Below are positions 47,142 to 56,663 of a DNA stretch of 64,000 nucleotides, in pieces. Position 1 is the first letter of the stretch, and every line of letters begins with the position of its first letter. The position numbers and the translations under genes are program-made. The notes under the pieces are model-generated. The model did no database searches, had not been told where the DNA came from, and saw only the letters and a list, made by a program, of their open reading frames with translations. This DNA is from Xanthomonas euroxanthea. GTDB lineage: Bacteria > Pseudomonadota > Gammaproteobacteria > Xanthomonadales > Xanthomonadaceae. Location: NCBI RefSeq assembly GCF_900476395.1, contig NZ_UIHB01000005.1:372001-436000 (forward strand). Direction: 5' to 3'.

Positions 47142-49520
47142 ATGACCTCGTCCCTGTCCCGCCACGCCCTGTCATTGACCATCATCGCCCTGCTCAGCCC
47201 TGTCGCCTACGCGCAAACCGCGCCTGCGGCACCGCCACAACAGGACGCCACCACGCTGGATGCGGTGATCGTCAGCGGCACCGCGCGCTTCAAGGGCCTG
47301 GCCAAGCGCGATGCCAGCTTTTCGATCACCACCGCCAGCCCGGAGCAGATCCAGCAGGCCGTCCCGCAGAGCACCGCGGACCTGTTGAAGATCGTGCCGG
47401 GCGTATGGGCCGAGCCCAGCGGTGGCGGCACCGGTGCCAACATCTTCGTGCGCGGCATGCCGTCCGAAGGCGATGCGCCGTTCGTGACCATGCAACTGGA
47501 TGGCTCGCCGCTGTTTCCGCCGCCAAGCCTGTCGTTTCTGGAAAATTCCACGCTGTTCCGTGTCGACGACACGGTCGAGCGCATGGAGGTGTTGCGTGGC
47601 GGTTCCAGCCCGATCTTCTCCAACGGGCAGCCGGGGCTGACGGTCAATTTCATCCAGAAAAAAGGCCAGGACGAACCGGAAGGCAGCGTGCGCCTGACCG
47701 GCGGCAACAACGCCCTGCGCCGCATCGATGTGTTCAACAGCGGGCCGATGGGCAATGGCTGGTACTACAGCGTGGGAGGGTTCTTCCGCGAAACCGATGG
47801 CGTGCGCGACCCGCAGTTCGCCGCCGACAAGGGCGGCCAGTTCAGCGCCACGCTGAGCAAGCGCTGGGACAGCGGCGAGGTGGCGTTCTACGCGCGGCAT
47901 ACCGACGACAACAACGCCTTCTACACCGCCATTCCGCTGCTGTCGCGCAACAACGGCAACGACCTGTCCAGTTTCCCCGGCTTGAATGCGCAGACCGGCA
48001 CCCTGCTCGGCCGCGACTTCCGCAATGTCGATCTGCTGGTCGGGCCGAACGGGCAGACCATCCAGCGCGATCTGGCCGATGGGCGCGGCGTCAACATCGA
48101 TGTGTTCGGCGGCGAATTGAACTGGGAGCGCGGCGACTGGACCATCGCCGACCGCTTCAATGTGATGAGCGGCAGTGCGCCGACCTATGCCCTGTTCACC
48201 GGGGATGCGCCGCAGCGGCTGGGTGACTTCATCGCCGGCTATGGCAGCGCTGGCAGCGGCCGCTTCACCAACGGCGGCGGCGCGGTGGATCCGAACCAGC
48301 AGGTGCTGGAAGCCGGCTGGTGGTCGGTGGACAAGCGCCTGAACTCGGTCACCAACGACCTGCGCCTGAGCCGCGAACTGTTTGCCGGCAATACGCTCAC
48401 CGTAGGCACGTACTACGCCAGGTATTCCTCCGCAGATACCTGGTACCTGGGCAACACCATGTTGCTCACAGCGCAGAACAACGCGCGCCGCATCGACGTG
48501 GATCTGGCTGACGGGCGCCAGGCCACGCGGCAGGGCTTCACCAGCACTGCGTTCTTCAACCTGCGCGCCAACTACGACGGCGAGAACATTGCCGCCTTCG
48601 TCGCCGACGAATGGGAAATCAATGACCAGCTGCGTCTGGACCTGGGCGCACGCTACGAGCGCCAGAGCGTCACCGGTGACGTGCACGACACCGCCACGGT
48701 GGACCTGGACGGCAACCCGGCCACGCTGTACGACAACGCCACCTCGCTGGCGCTGGCCAGCACGCGCCGCATCGACCAGGACGACGAGGCGTTCTCGTGG
48801 ACGGCGGGCCTGAACTTCAAGCTCAACGACAGCAACAGCCTGTTCGCGCGCGTCAACTCGGGGGTAAAGTTTCCCGGCTTCGACAATCTGCGCGATGGCC
48901 AGAATCGCGTGCAGGACGTGGATCAGTACGAACTCGGGCTCAAGTCCGGCGCCAGCAGCTACGACCTGTATCTGACCGCGTTCTACAACACCTTCAAGAA
49001 TTCGCCATTCCAGGCGTTTTTGGCCAATGGCGAGAACTTCACCACCGTTGGGGATTCGCGCGCGCGCGGCCTGGAGGTGGAAGGCGCCATCCGCCCGTTC
49101 GGCGGCTTCGAGCTGGCCGGCACCGGGGTGTGGCTGGATGCGAAATACCGCAACTACCGCGAGTTCACCGGCAACCAGGTGATGCGCCAGCCCAAGCGGC
49201 AGTTCCGCGTGACGCCCAGCTACTACTGGATGCTGCCGTTCGGCGACCTCAAGCTGTTCGCCACCTACTCCTACATCGGCGATCGCTTCGCCGACCTGGC
49301 CAACAGCCAGCGCCTGCCGTCCTACGACATGGTGGATATCGGCGCCAACCTGCATGTGGGCGAGCATTGGGAAGTGACCGCCAGCGGCAGCAACGTCACC
49401 GATACGCTGGGGCTGACCGAAGGCAATGTGCGCGTGCCCGGTGCGGCCACCGGCGGCGTGTTCATGGGCCGGCCGATCGCCGGGCGGCAATACCAGATGT
49501 CGGTGGCGTATCGCTGGTGA
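47142..49520 (+). CDS. TonB-dependent outer-membrane receptor, substrate unknown
   Basis: 792 residues. Signal peptide (to about residue 24), TonB-box-like LDAVIVSGTAR, plug with DLLKIVPGVWAEPSGGGTGANIFVRGMPSEG, VTMQLDGSPLF and VERMEVLRGGSSPIFSNGQPG, then a barrel ending in YQMSVAYRW. ATG at 47142 has GAAGGAGAG. Complete. No Zur-like or clear Fur box is evident. The substrate cannot be told; the neighbours give no lead. Confidence 0.92.
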   Translation: MTSSLSRHALSLTIIALLSPVAYAQTAPAAPPQQDATTLDAVIVSGTARFKGLAKRDASFSITTASPEQIQQAVPQSTADLLKIVPGVWAEPSGGGTGANIFVRGMPSEGDAPFVTMQLDGSPLFPPPSLSFLENSTLFRVDDTVERMEVLRGGSSPIFSNGQPGLTVNFIQKKGQDEPEGSVRLTGGNNALRRIDVFNSGPMGNGWYYSVGGFFRETDGVRDPQFAADKGGQFSATLSKRWDSGEVAFYARHTDDNNAFYTAIPLLSRNNGNDLSSFPGLNAQTGTLLGRDFRNVDLLVGPNGQTIQRDLADGRGVNIDVFGGELNWERGDWTIADRFNVMSGSAPTYALFTGDAPQRLGDFIAGYGSAGSGRFTNGGGAVDPNQQVLEAGWWSVDKRLNSVTNDLRLSRELFAGNTLTVGTYYARYSSADTWYLGNTMLLTAQNNARRIDVDLADGRQATRQGFTSTAFFNLRANYDGENIAAFVADEWEINDQLRLDLGARYERQSVTGDVHDTATVDLDGNPATLYDNATSLALASTRRIDQDDEAFSWTAGLNFKLNDSNSLFARVNSGVKFPGFDNLRDGQNRVQDVDQYELGLKSGASSYDLYLTAFYNTFKNSPFQAFLANGENFTTVGDSRARGLEVEGAIRPFGGFELAGTGVWLDAKYRNYREFTGNQVMRQPKRQFRVTPSYYWMLPFGDLKLFATYSYIGDRFADLANSQRLPSYDMVDIGANLHVGEHWEVTASGSNVTDTLGLTEGNVRVPGAATGGVFMGRPIAGRQYQMSVAYRW

Positions 49521-49625
49521 TCCGCGCAGAAGGCGTGCACCGGTCGCTGCCCACGCCGCAACGTGCGCCCACCAGCCCGCGCGTGGTGCTGGCGTCTGCC
49601 GGCGGCACGCGGGCGGCCACCATGC

Positions 49626-50657
49626 CTATACCGGCAGCGGGCTGCGCTCTGCAAAATGCCCGCGCCAGTACGGGTAGTACGGATACGGCGGCTCCACCGC
49701 GCTCACCGCCTCCAGGCGCGTGCGCTGCTCGGCCGTCAGCGACCAGCCCACCGCACCCAGGTTCTGGCGCAGCTGGGTTTCGTCGCGCGCGCCGATCAGC
49801 ACCGTGCTGACGGTGGGCCGCTGCAGCAGCCAGTTGATGGCGATCTGCGGCACGCTGCGCCCGGTCTCCTCGGCAATGGCGTCCAGCACATCGACAATGT
49901 CGAACAGGCGCTCATCGCTGATCGCCGGGCCCGCAGCGGCCGTCGTATGCAGGCGGCTGGTGTCCGGCAGCGGTTGGCCGCGCCGCAGCTTGCCGGTCAG
50001 GCGGCCCCACCCCAGCGGACTCCACACCACTGCGCCCACGCCCTGGTCGATGCCCAGCGGCATCAGCTCCCATTCGTAGTCGCGCCCGGCCAGCGAGTAG
50101 TAGGTCTGGTTGGCGACAAAGCGGCTCCAGCCCTGCGCATCGGCCACCGCCAACGACTTCATCAGCTGCCAACCGGCGTAATTGGACGCACCCAGGTAGC
50201 GCACCTTGCCGGCGCGGACCAGCCCATCCAGCGTGGACAGGGTTTCTTCCACCGGCGTCATCGCGTCGAAGGCATGCAGCTGCAGCAGATCGATATGGTC
50301 GGTGCGCAAGCGCCGCAACGAGGCATCCACCGCACGCAGCAGGCGGAAGCGCGATGCTCCGGCATCGTTGGGCCCATCGCCCAGGCGCAGGCCGGTCTTG
50401 GTCGACAGGATCACCTGATCGCGGCGCCCCTGCAGCGCCTGGCCGAGAATCTCTTCGGAGGCACCGTCCGAATACACATCGGCAGTGTCGAACAGGTTCA
50501 GGCCCGCCTCCAGGCACAGATCGATCATGCGCTGCGCCTGCGCCACATCGGTATCGCCCCAGGCAGAAAACAGCGGCCCCTTGCCGCCAAAGGTACCGGC
50601 ACCCAGACCGAGCACCGGCACCTTGAAACCGGACCGGCCGAGAAAACGTGTGTCCAT
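49626..50657 (-). CDS. Aldo/keto reductase
   Basis: 343 residues, full length. TIM-barrel AKR with FDTADVYSDGASEEILGQALQG (catalytic Asp and Tyr), STKTG (catalytic Lys), LLQLHAFD (catalytic His) and NYAGWQL; the C-terminus carries VSTVLIGARDETQLRQNLGA for NADPH binding. An NADPH-dependent carbonyl reductase of unknown substrate. ATG at 50657 with AAGGAGT. 167 bp from the MFS gene on the same strand. Confidence 0.92.
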   Translation of the reverse strand: MDTRFLGRSGFKVPVLGLGAGTFGGKGPLFSAWGDTDVAQAQRMIDLCLEAGLNLFDTADVYSDGASEEILGQALQGRRDQVILSTKTGLRLGDGPNDAGASRFRLLRAVDASLRRLRTDHIDLLQLHAFDAMTPVEETLSTLDGLVRAGKVRYLGASNYAGWQLMKSLAVADAQGWSRFVANQTYYSLAGRDYEWELMPLGIDQGVGAVVWSPLGWGRLTGKLRRGQPLPDTSRLHTTAAAGPAISDERLFDIVDVLDAIAEETGRSVPQIAINWLLQRPTVSTVLIGARDETQLRQNLGAVGWSLTAEQRTRLEAVSAVEPPYPYYPYWRGHFAERSPLPV

Positions 50658-50824
50658 CGCACTACTCCTTGAAACCGAAAGAAAATCCACGCGCAGTGCC
50701 GGAGGATCGGCCACTGCGCGACGCCAGCCGCGACGATCCGCTCGCCGGCGACCTGCGCCGATGGCGCCGATCGCGCAGGTCTGCCGGTTGCGCAAGTACT
50801 GCGCGCTGCGCCGGCAGGACCGAA

Positions 50825-52036
50825 TCAACCCGCCTGCACGCAGACGCCCGGCGCAGCGGCACGCCGGCGTTGCAGCTGCACGCTCCACAACGCGATCCCC
50901 AGGCCCATCGCGCTCAACAACGCGGCGACCCACGGCGTGGCAACCAGGCCGGCATGGGTGGCGATCACCACACCGCCCAGCCAGGCGCCCACGGCATTGC
51001 CCAGATTGAACGCGGCGATATTGAGACTGGAGGCCAGGTTCTGGCCGGCACCACGCGCATGCTCGAGCACGCGCAGTTGCAGCGGCGCCACGGTGGCGAA
51101 GGCGGCCACGCCCAGCAGCCCGACGAACACCACCATCGCGGTCTTGTTGTGCAGGACCAGGCCCATCGCAGCGAGCACCACCACCAATGCCCCCAGGCTG
51201 CCCAGCAAGGCGGCGGTGGGGCGCCGGTCGGCCAGGCGCCCTCCCAGCAGATTGCCGACGATCATGCCGACACCGAAGACCAGCAACACCGGCGACACCG
51301 CGGTCTGCGCAAAACCGGTCACCTCCACCAGCAACGGCTGGATATAGGTAAACACCGCGAACACGCCGGCATAGCCCACCACCGTCATCGCCAGCGCCAG
51401 CACCACTTGGCCGCGCCCCAGCACCGCCACTTCCTGCCGCCATGACACCGCTGCGGCTGCGCCTGCGTTCGCCGGTACCCACAGCGCCACCGCGGCCGTG
51501 GCCAGCACACCGACGCTCGCAACCGCCCAGAACGTCGCCCGCCAGCCCAGCTGCAGGCCCAGCCAGGCGCCGGCCGGCACCCCCAGCAGGGTGGCCACGG
51601 TCAGCCCGGCAAACATCAGCGAGATTGCCGAAGCGCGGCGCTCGGCCGGGACCAGCGAGGTCGCCACCACCGCGCCCACGCCGAAGAAGGTGCCGTGCGC
51701 CAGCGAGGTCAGCACGCGTGCGACCATCAGGCTGGTGTAGTCCGGCGCCAGCGCGCAGGCCACGTTGCCCAGGGTGAAGATCGCCATCAACCCGACCAGC
51801 ACCGCCTTGCGCGGCAAGCGCGCACTGGCCAGCGTCAGCACCGGCGCCCCGACGAACACGCCCAGCGCATAGCCGCTGATCAGCAGGCCGGCGGCGCTGA
51901 GCGACACGCCCAGGTCGGTGGCCACCTGCTGCAGCAGGCCCATGATCACGAACTCGGTGGTGCCGATGCCGAAGGCACCGATGGTCAGCGCCAGCAGCGC
52001 TGGCGGAAAGCGGGAAGAACGCACGGAAGCGGACAT
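50825..52036 (-). CDS. MFS exporter, DHA1/AraJ-like
   Basis: 403 residues with 12 membrane helices. FGIGTTEFVIMGLLQQVATDLGVS at the N-terminus and LTSLAHGTFFGVGAVVATSLVP are the sugar-efflux/AraJ-type DHA1 signatures; also GGRLADRRPTAALLG after helix 8. A drug or sugar-compound exporter; substrate unknown. ATG at 52036. Divergent from the LysR gene at 52137. Confidence 0.9.
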   Translation of the reverse strand: MSASVRSSRFPPALLALTIGAFGIGTTEFVIMGLLQQVATDLGVSLSAAGLLISGYALGVFVGAPVLTLASARLPRKAVLVGLMAIFTLGNVACALAPDYTSLMVARVLTSLAHGTFFGVGAVVATSLVPAERRASAISLMFAGLTVATLLGVPAGAWLGLQLGWRATFWAVASVGVLATAAVALWVPANAGAAAAVSWRQEVAVLGRGQVVLALAMTVVGYAGVFAVFTYIQPLLVEVTGFAQTAVSPVLLVFGVGMIVGNLLGGRLADRRPTAALLGSLGALVVVLAAMGLVLHNKTAMVVFVGLLGVAAFATVAPLQLRVLEHARGAGQNLASSLNIAAFNLGNAVGAWLGGVVIATHAGLVATPWVAALLSAMGLGIALWSVQLQRRRAAAPGVCVQAG

Positions 52037-52136
52037 GGGCAGGGACCAGGGAAGACGACCCACAGCCTGCGCTCCGGCGTCCTAAGCAAAAACCCCTGCT
52101 ATCCTGATTCACTATCAACCAATCATTGAGAATCGC
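52037..52136. promoter_or_regulatory. Divergent MFS/LysR control region
   Basis: 100 bp, AT-richer than its surroundings at 52095-52133 (ACTATCAACCAATCATTGAG). A LysR-type operator is expected here; no exact T-N11-A site is asserted. Confidence 0.35.
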
Positions 52137-53051
52137 ATGGACCGCCTCGGCGACATCGCGCTGTTTCTGCGCGTGCTCGATTCCGGCTCGATCACCGCCG
52201 GTGCGCGCAGCCTGGACCTGTCGCTGGCGGTCGCCAGCCAGCGCCTGAAGCGGCTGGAACGCGAGCTGGGCGTGCGCCTGCTGCACCGGACCACGCGCCG
52301 GCTGCACCCCACCCCCGAGGGCCAGCGCCTGGCCGAGCGCGGCCGCGTGCTGGTGCAGGATCTGGACGCGCTGGCCGACGACCTGCGCGAGAGCGCGCAC
52401 GCGGTCGGCGGCATCCTGCGCATGACCCTGTCGGCCTCGTTCGGGCGGCAATACGTGTCGCCGCTGCTGCCGGAATTCCAGGCCCGGCATCCGCGCGTGC
52501 ACATCAGCGCGCATCTGAGCGACGACCTGGTGGACCTGGTCAGGCAAGGCTTCGATCTGGCGATCCGCATCGGCCCGCTGGACGACTCCGGGCTGGTGGC
52601 GCGGCGCATCGCCGACAACCGCCGCACCCTCGCCGCCTCGCCCGATTACCTGAAGCGCCATGGCACCCCGCGCACGCCGGACGACCTGGCCGGGCACGCC
52701 GGCGTGCTGCTGATGGGCCGCGACGGCCGCCAGGACGTGTGGCGGTTGCAAACGCCGGAGGGTGGCCTGGTACGCGTGCGCATGCAAAGCCGCTTCGAAA
52801 GCAACTTCGGCGAGTTGATCCGCGATGCGGCCGTCGCCGGCCAAGGCATCGCGTTGCATTCGTACTGGCACATTGCCGAGGAGCTGCGCGACGGCCGGTT
52901 GGTCGAGGTCCTCCCCGACTACCCGCCACCGACCACGCAGATCAACGCGGTGATGCCGGCCCGCCAGCTGCAGCCACCGCGCGTGCGCGCATTCGTGGAG
53001 TTTCTGCTGGAACGCCTGGGCGAAGTGCCGCCGTGGGAGCGTGTCGGTTGA
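52137..53051 (+). CDS. LysR-family regulator
   Basis: 304 residues. HTH with FLRVLDSGSITAGARSLDLS and LAVASQRLKRLERELGVRLLHRTTRRL, then the effector domain (about 90-300) with FGRQYVSPLLPEFQARHP and DLAIRIGPLDDSGL. Typical full-length CrgA-type LysR. Divergent to the MFS exporter with 100 bp between, so likely its regulator. Confidence 0.92.
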   Translation: MDRLGDIALFLRVLDSGSITAGARSLDLSLAVASQRLKRLERELGVRLLHRTTRRLHPTPEGQRLAERGRVLVQDLDALADDLRESAHAVGGILRMTLSASFGRQYVSPLLPEFQARHPRVHISAHLSDDLVDLVRQGFDLAIRIGPLDDSGLVARRIADNRRTLAASPDYLKRHGTPRTPDDLAGHAGVLLMGRDGRQDVWRLQTPEGGLVRVRMQSRFESNFGELIRDAAVAGQGIALHSYWHIAEELRDGRLVEVLPDYPPPTTQINAVMPARQLQPPRVRAFVEFLLERLGEVPPWERVG

Positions 53052-53635
53052 ACGCAAGTTTGGTGCTTGCGTCGGCCAGTGCTCGCTGGACGCGGAGCGA
53101 TGCGTGGCTGCGACGTGACGTCTTGGAGAGCAGCCAATCTACGGCTTTGCGGATGGATCAGCTGTAGAGCGGGTGATCTGTGGCTTTACTGCATGGCCCT
53201 CGCCCGCCCACCATCGCGGGACACGCCGCAAGTACGTCCGTGCAGGTTCTGGCGCGGCATCCATGCCGCTCACGGTCCCGCGACGGTGGCGGGCAAGGAC
53301 CTGTCGGGATGGTCGGTGTGCAGGTGCAAGCAGTGCACGCTGCGCGTTGTTCGAAAATCAGGTTGTCCGATACTGATGCGCCGGCTCAACGTCGCAACAT
53401 TTGATGCACATCCGACGACAAGTGGCCTTTGGTGCGATAACCGACCAACTTTCTGGTGCGGTGCCCTCGCCACTTGCGGGACCCTCGGCGGCATGGATGC
53501 CGCCGAGGAGCCTCCAGGGACGGATTCACGGCGTGTCCCGAAGGTGGCGAGGGCACCGCGCATTCGACTCATCGATCAACAAGGCGCGCGTGACCAACAC
53601 GTCGCCGCTGCCGATATAGAGTTTTTTCGCCGCTC
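53052..53635. other. 584-bp gene-poor region with structured repeats
   Basis: No convincing gene. A degenerate hairpin GCGGCAT-CC-ATGCCGC lies at 53254-53269 and a fully formed nested palindrome at 53458-53559. Frames through these elements give only repetitive peptides. Confidence 0.75.
53458..53559. repeat. 102-bp nested-palindrome element
   Basis: Perfect 16-bp terminal inverted repeat, GCGGTGCCCTCGCCAC (53458-53473) and its complement (53544-53559). Inside: a 12-bp perfect hairpin around GG at 53483-53508 (CCTCGGCGGCAT...), then GGGAC...GTCCC (53517-53521, 53535-53539). A degenerate relative of the inner hairpin lies at 53254-53269. It resembles the abundant xanthomonad repeat with GCCTCCAGGGACGGATTCACGGCGTG. 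Confidence 0.85.
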
Positions 53636-53839
53636 TTAGCCCCCCGCACGCACCAAGCGCTTGTGCAAGCCGCGCCGCTGCGCCTCGCTGAGCAGATGCC
53701 CATGCGTGTTCAACAATCCCAGGATCTGCTGATGCGCTTGCGCTGTGCGACGCGCAAGTTCGGCCGTGGCGGCGGCCTCGAGCGCCTTCCAGTCGGCGGG
53801 GCGCGTCGGCGCGGGGATGGTCGAACGTTTTGCGGGCAT
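53636..53839 (-). CDS. Small helical protein, unknown function
   Basis: 67 residues from ATG 53839. Mostly one amphipathic helix region, ALEAAATAELARRTAQAHQQILGLL, then LSEAQRRGLHKRLVRAGG, with a Pro/Arg-rich N-terminus. No family recognised and no neighbour to suggest a role; a GTG start 15 bp upstream is possible. Supported mainly by residue make-up. Confidence 0.5.
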   Translation of the reverse strand: MPAKRSTIPAPTRPADWKALEAAATAELARRTAQAHQQILGLLNTHGHLLSEAQRRGLHKRLVRAGG

Positions 53840-54079
53840 GGGCGAGACGATCACGGAAACAGACGCCCATGATACGGCGCGCGCGTGAGCGCCCTATCAG
53901 ATCATGGTAGGCCTGTCGTGTTGAGGCGCTGGGCGTGCAAGGACCTGAACGCACGTGTCGGCGCCAACCGGCGCTGCCGTGGCCTGCCGCTGCTGCGGAC
54001 CTGCCGGCTCCATGACATCCGGTCTTGTACGATCGACGGCATCGCGGCCAGGCCGCCTGGTGCCACTGCCGAGTCCTGC

Positions 54080-54988
54080 ATGTCCGCCTTGACCGAGATG
54101 ACCGACATCCTGCTGCGCCACGCCCCTGGCGATGGCATGCACGCCACCCGGATTGCCGGGCTGCAGATCATGCGCAGCGCCTCGCCGACGGTGTCGGTGC
54201 CCACGGTCTATACGCCGATGCTGTGCCTGGTGGCGCAAGGCCGCAAGCAGGCGATGCTGGGTGCGGCGGCGTATCTCTATCACCCGCAGATGTATCTGGT
54301 GGCCTCGGTGGATCTGCCGATCGTCGGTTCGGTGATCGAGGCCAGCGCCGCGCAGCCGTATCTGTGTTTCTGCCTGGATCTGGACACCGCCGTGCTGAGC
54401 GACCTGGCCGTCAGCCACCCGGAGCTGGTCGAGCCGCAACGCGATGCGGCGCAGGCCGGGTTGTTGCTCAACCACAGCACGCCGCCATTGCAGGACGCTG
54501 CAGTGCGGCTGGCGCGTCTGCTCGATCAACCCCAGGAGATTGCCGCGCTGGCACCGCTGGTGCTGCGCGAAGTGCTCTATCGCCTGATGGCCGATCCGGC
54601 CAATGCGGTGGTGCGCCAGATGGCCATTGCCGACAGCCGACTCAACCAGATTTCCAAAGCCATTGTCTGGCTGCGCGAGCATTACGCACAGCGCTTCCGT
54701 ATCGAGCAGATTGCCGATCTGTCGGCAATGAGCCGCTCCACCTTTCATGCGCATTTCAAGGCGGTCACCTCGATGACGCCGCTGGAATATCGCTCGCATC
54801 TGCGCGTGCACGAAGCGCGCCGGCTGATGCTGGCCGAAGCGCTGAATGCCGCTGATGCCGGCTTCCGCGTCGGCTACGAGAGCGCCTCGCAATTCAGTCG
54901 CGACTACGCGCGCATTCTCGGCGCGCCGCCCGCACGTGACGCACAACGGTTGCGTGCCGGGGCACAGGCTGCGACACAAGCGGCGTAA
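54080..54988 (+). CDS. AraC-family regulator with AraC_N cupin domain
   Basis: 302 residues. N-terminal AraC_N-type sensor (about 5-170) with SVPTVYTPMLCLVAQGRKQAMLG and YLYHPQMYLVASVDLPI; the C-terminal two HTH motifs (about 195-290) include QIADLSAMSRSTFHAHFKAVTSMTPLEY and FRVGYESASQFSRDYARILG. Upstream in-frame codons lack family similarity, so ATG at 54080 is used. No target gene is evident; the AKR family is often linked to this regulator type. Confidence 0.9.
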   Translation: MSALTEMTDILLRHAPGDGMHATRIAGLQIMRSASPTVSVPTVYTPMLCLVAQGRKQAMLGAAAYLYHPQMYLVASVDLPIVGSVIEASAAQPYLCFCLDLDTAVLSDLAVSHPELVEPQRDAAQAGLLLNHSTPPLQDAAVRLARLLDQPQEIAALAPLVLREVLYRLMADPANAVVRQMAIADSRLNQISKAIVWLREHYAQRFRIEQIADLSAMSRSTFHAHFKAVTSMTPLEYRSHLRVHEARRLMLAEALNAADAGFRVGYESASQFSRDYARILGAPPARDAQRLRAGAQAATQAA

Positions 54989-55090
54989 GCCTGTCCGCGC
55001 GCAGTGGAGCGCAGTCACGCGCCCGCACCAAGCGACATGTATCACCGACGATGACGCGGCAGACCGCACCAGGTCATCGTTGAGCACCGT

Positions 55091-55564
55091 TCACTCAGCC
55101 GCGTACTGCGCCTCGCTGACCTGCTCCAGCCAGGTCACCGGCGAGCCATCCTGCGCTTCGGCGATGGCAATGTGCGACATTGCCACGGTCGCGTTGGCGC
55201 CGTGCCAGTGCTTGACGCCCGGCGGAATCCACACGATGTCGCCCGGGCGGATCTGCTGCGCCGGCTTGCCCCATTCCTGCACACGCCCGGCGCCGGCGGT
55301 GACGATCAGCGTCTGCCCCAACGGATGGGTGTGCCAGGCGGTGCGCGCGCCCGGCTCGAAGGTGACGGTGGCACCGCCCACCCGCGCCGGCGCATCGGCC
55401 TGGAAAGGCGCATCGATGCGCACGGTGCCGGTGAAATAGTCGGCCGGGCCGGCTGCAGATGCGGCGCCGCCGGCCTTGCTCACCCTGATCGCGTGTCGCT
55501 CTTCACCTGCGGGCGTGACGGCAGCCATCATCGACAGCGACATCGCGGTTGCAAACAGATTCAT
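55091..55564 (-). CDS. Secreted small cupin protein
   Basis: 157 residues. A weak N-terminal signal peptide (MNLFATAMSLSMMAAV), then a single cupin domain with FEPGARTAWHTHPLGQTLIV (metal-binding H-x-H and Gln/Glu) and PPGVKHWHGA (the last His). The pattern resembles mandelonitrile-lyase-type small cupins but the activity is uncertain. Divergent to the LysR gene at 55757 (192 bp between), which is its likely regulator. Confidence 0.85.
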   Translation of the reverse strand: MNLFATAMSLSMMAAVTPAGEERHAIRVSKAGGAASAAGPADYFTGTVRIDAPFQADAPARVGGATVTFEPGARTAWHTHPLGQTLIVTAGAGRVQEWGKPAQQIRPGDIVWIPPGVKHWHGANATVAMSHIAIAEAQDGSPVTWLEQVSEAQYAAE

Positions 55565-55756
55565 GGCCGTGCTCCTCGATTCAAGTGACTGCACTGTAGC
55601 GTGCAGGCGCACCGGCATTACCCAGGCAGCAGCGCATGCACCTAGAAACACAGCGCATCAATGCGGCCATGACCCGCCGGGTGTGGAGCCATCACGCACC
55701 ATCGCGCATGATGCAGCCGCATGAATGGCATGCGGTGGAGTCGGCATTCGCAACCA

Positions 55757-56656
55757 ATGGCGCGGGAAAACCTCAACGATCTGCAGGCCTTCGTCGCCGT
55801 GGCGCGCGAAGGCAGCTTCACCCGCGCCGCCGCGCAGCTTGGCGTCTCGCAATCGGCGCTGAGCCATACCGTGCGCGCACTGGAAGCACGTCTGGGCATC
55901 CGCCTGTTGACCCGCACCACGCGCAGCGTGTCGATGACCGAAGCCGGCGCACGCCTGTTCGACACCCTGGCTCCGCGGCTGCAGGAGATCGACCACGAAC
56001 TGTCCGCGCTCACCGAATTCCGCGACACGCCGGCCGGCACCATCCGTATCACCACTACCGGCCACGCCGCCGACGCCTACATCTGGCCAGCGTTGTCGCA
56101 GGTGCTGCCCGACTATCCTGACCTCAGGATCGAGATCACCGTCGATTACGGGCTGGCCGATATCGTTGCCCAGCGCTACGACATCGGCATCCGGCTGGGC
56201 GATCAGGTCGCCAAGGACATGATCGCGGTGCCGATCAGCCCGATGCAGCGCATGGCGGTGGTGGCGGTGCCGGGCTACTTCGTGCACCACACCATCCCTG
56301 CTGCCCCGGCCGACCTGGCCAGGCACAACTGCATCGGCCTGCGCCTGCCCACCCACGGCGGCTTGCTGGTCTGGGACTTCGAAAAGGACGGGCACGAGGT
56401 CAAGGTCCGCGTGGACGGGCAATGGACATTCAACGGCAGCAGCGCGGTGCTGCGTGCCGCACTGGCCGGCGGCGGACTCGCGTTCTTGCCGGAAACCATG
56501 GTGTTGGAGCACCTCGCCGCCGGCCGGCTACGCCGCGTGCTGGAGGACTGGCGCGCCCCATTCGACGGCTATTACGCCTATTACCCCAGCCGCCGCCAAA
56601 CCTCAAGCGCACTCAAGGTCGTGATCGACGCATTGCGGCACGATCCGGCGCGCTGA
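55757..56656 (+). CDS. LysR-family regulator
   Basis: 299 residues. HTH: FVAVAREGSFTRAAAQLGVSQ and SALSHTVRALEARLGIRLLTRTTRSV; effector domain from about 90 with TTTGHAADAYIWPALSQVLPDYP and FLPETMVLEHLAAGRL. ATG at 55757. Divergent to the cupin gene. Confidence 0.92.
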   Translation: MARENLNDLQAFVAVAREGSFTRAAAQLGVSQSALSHTVRALEARLGIRLLTRTTRSVSMTEAGARLFDTLAPRLQEIDHELSALTEFRDTPAGTIRITTTGHAADAYIWPALSQVLPDYPDLRIEITVDYGLADIVAQRYDIGIRLGDQVAKDMIAVPISPMQRMAVVAVPGYFVHHTIPAAPADLARHNCIGLRLPTHGGLLVWDFEKDGHEVKVRVDGQWTFNGSSAVLRAALAGGGLAFLPETMVLEHLAAGRLRRVLEDWRAPFDGYYAYYPSRRQTSSALKVVIDALRHDPAR

Positions 56657-56663
56657 CGCGTCC

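Noticed and set aside
49626..53057. A 1143-codon open frame on the minus strand spanning three loci
   Set aside because: Only its 3' third (49626-50657) matches a family (AKR); the rest overlaps the MFS exporter and the LysR gene in other frames. High GC makes stops rare.
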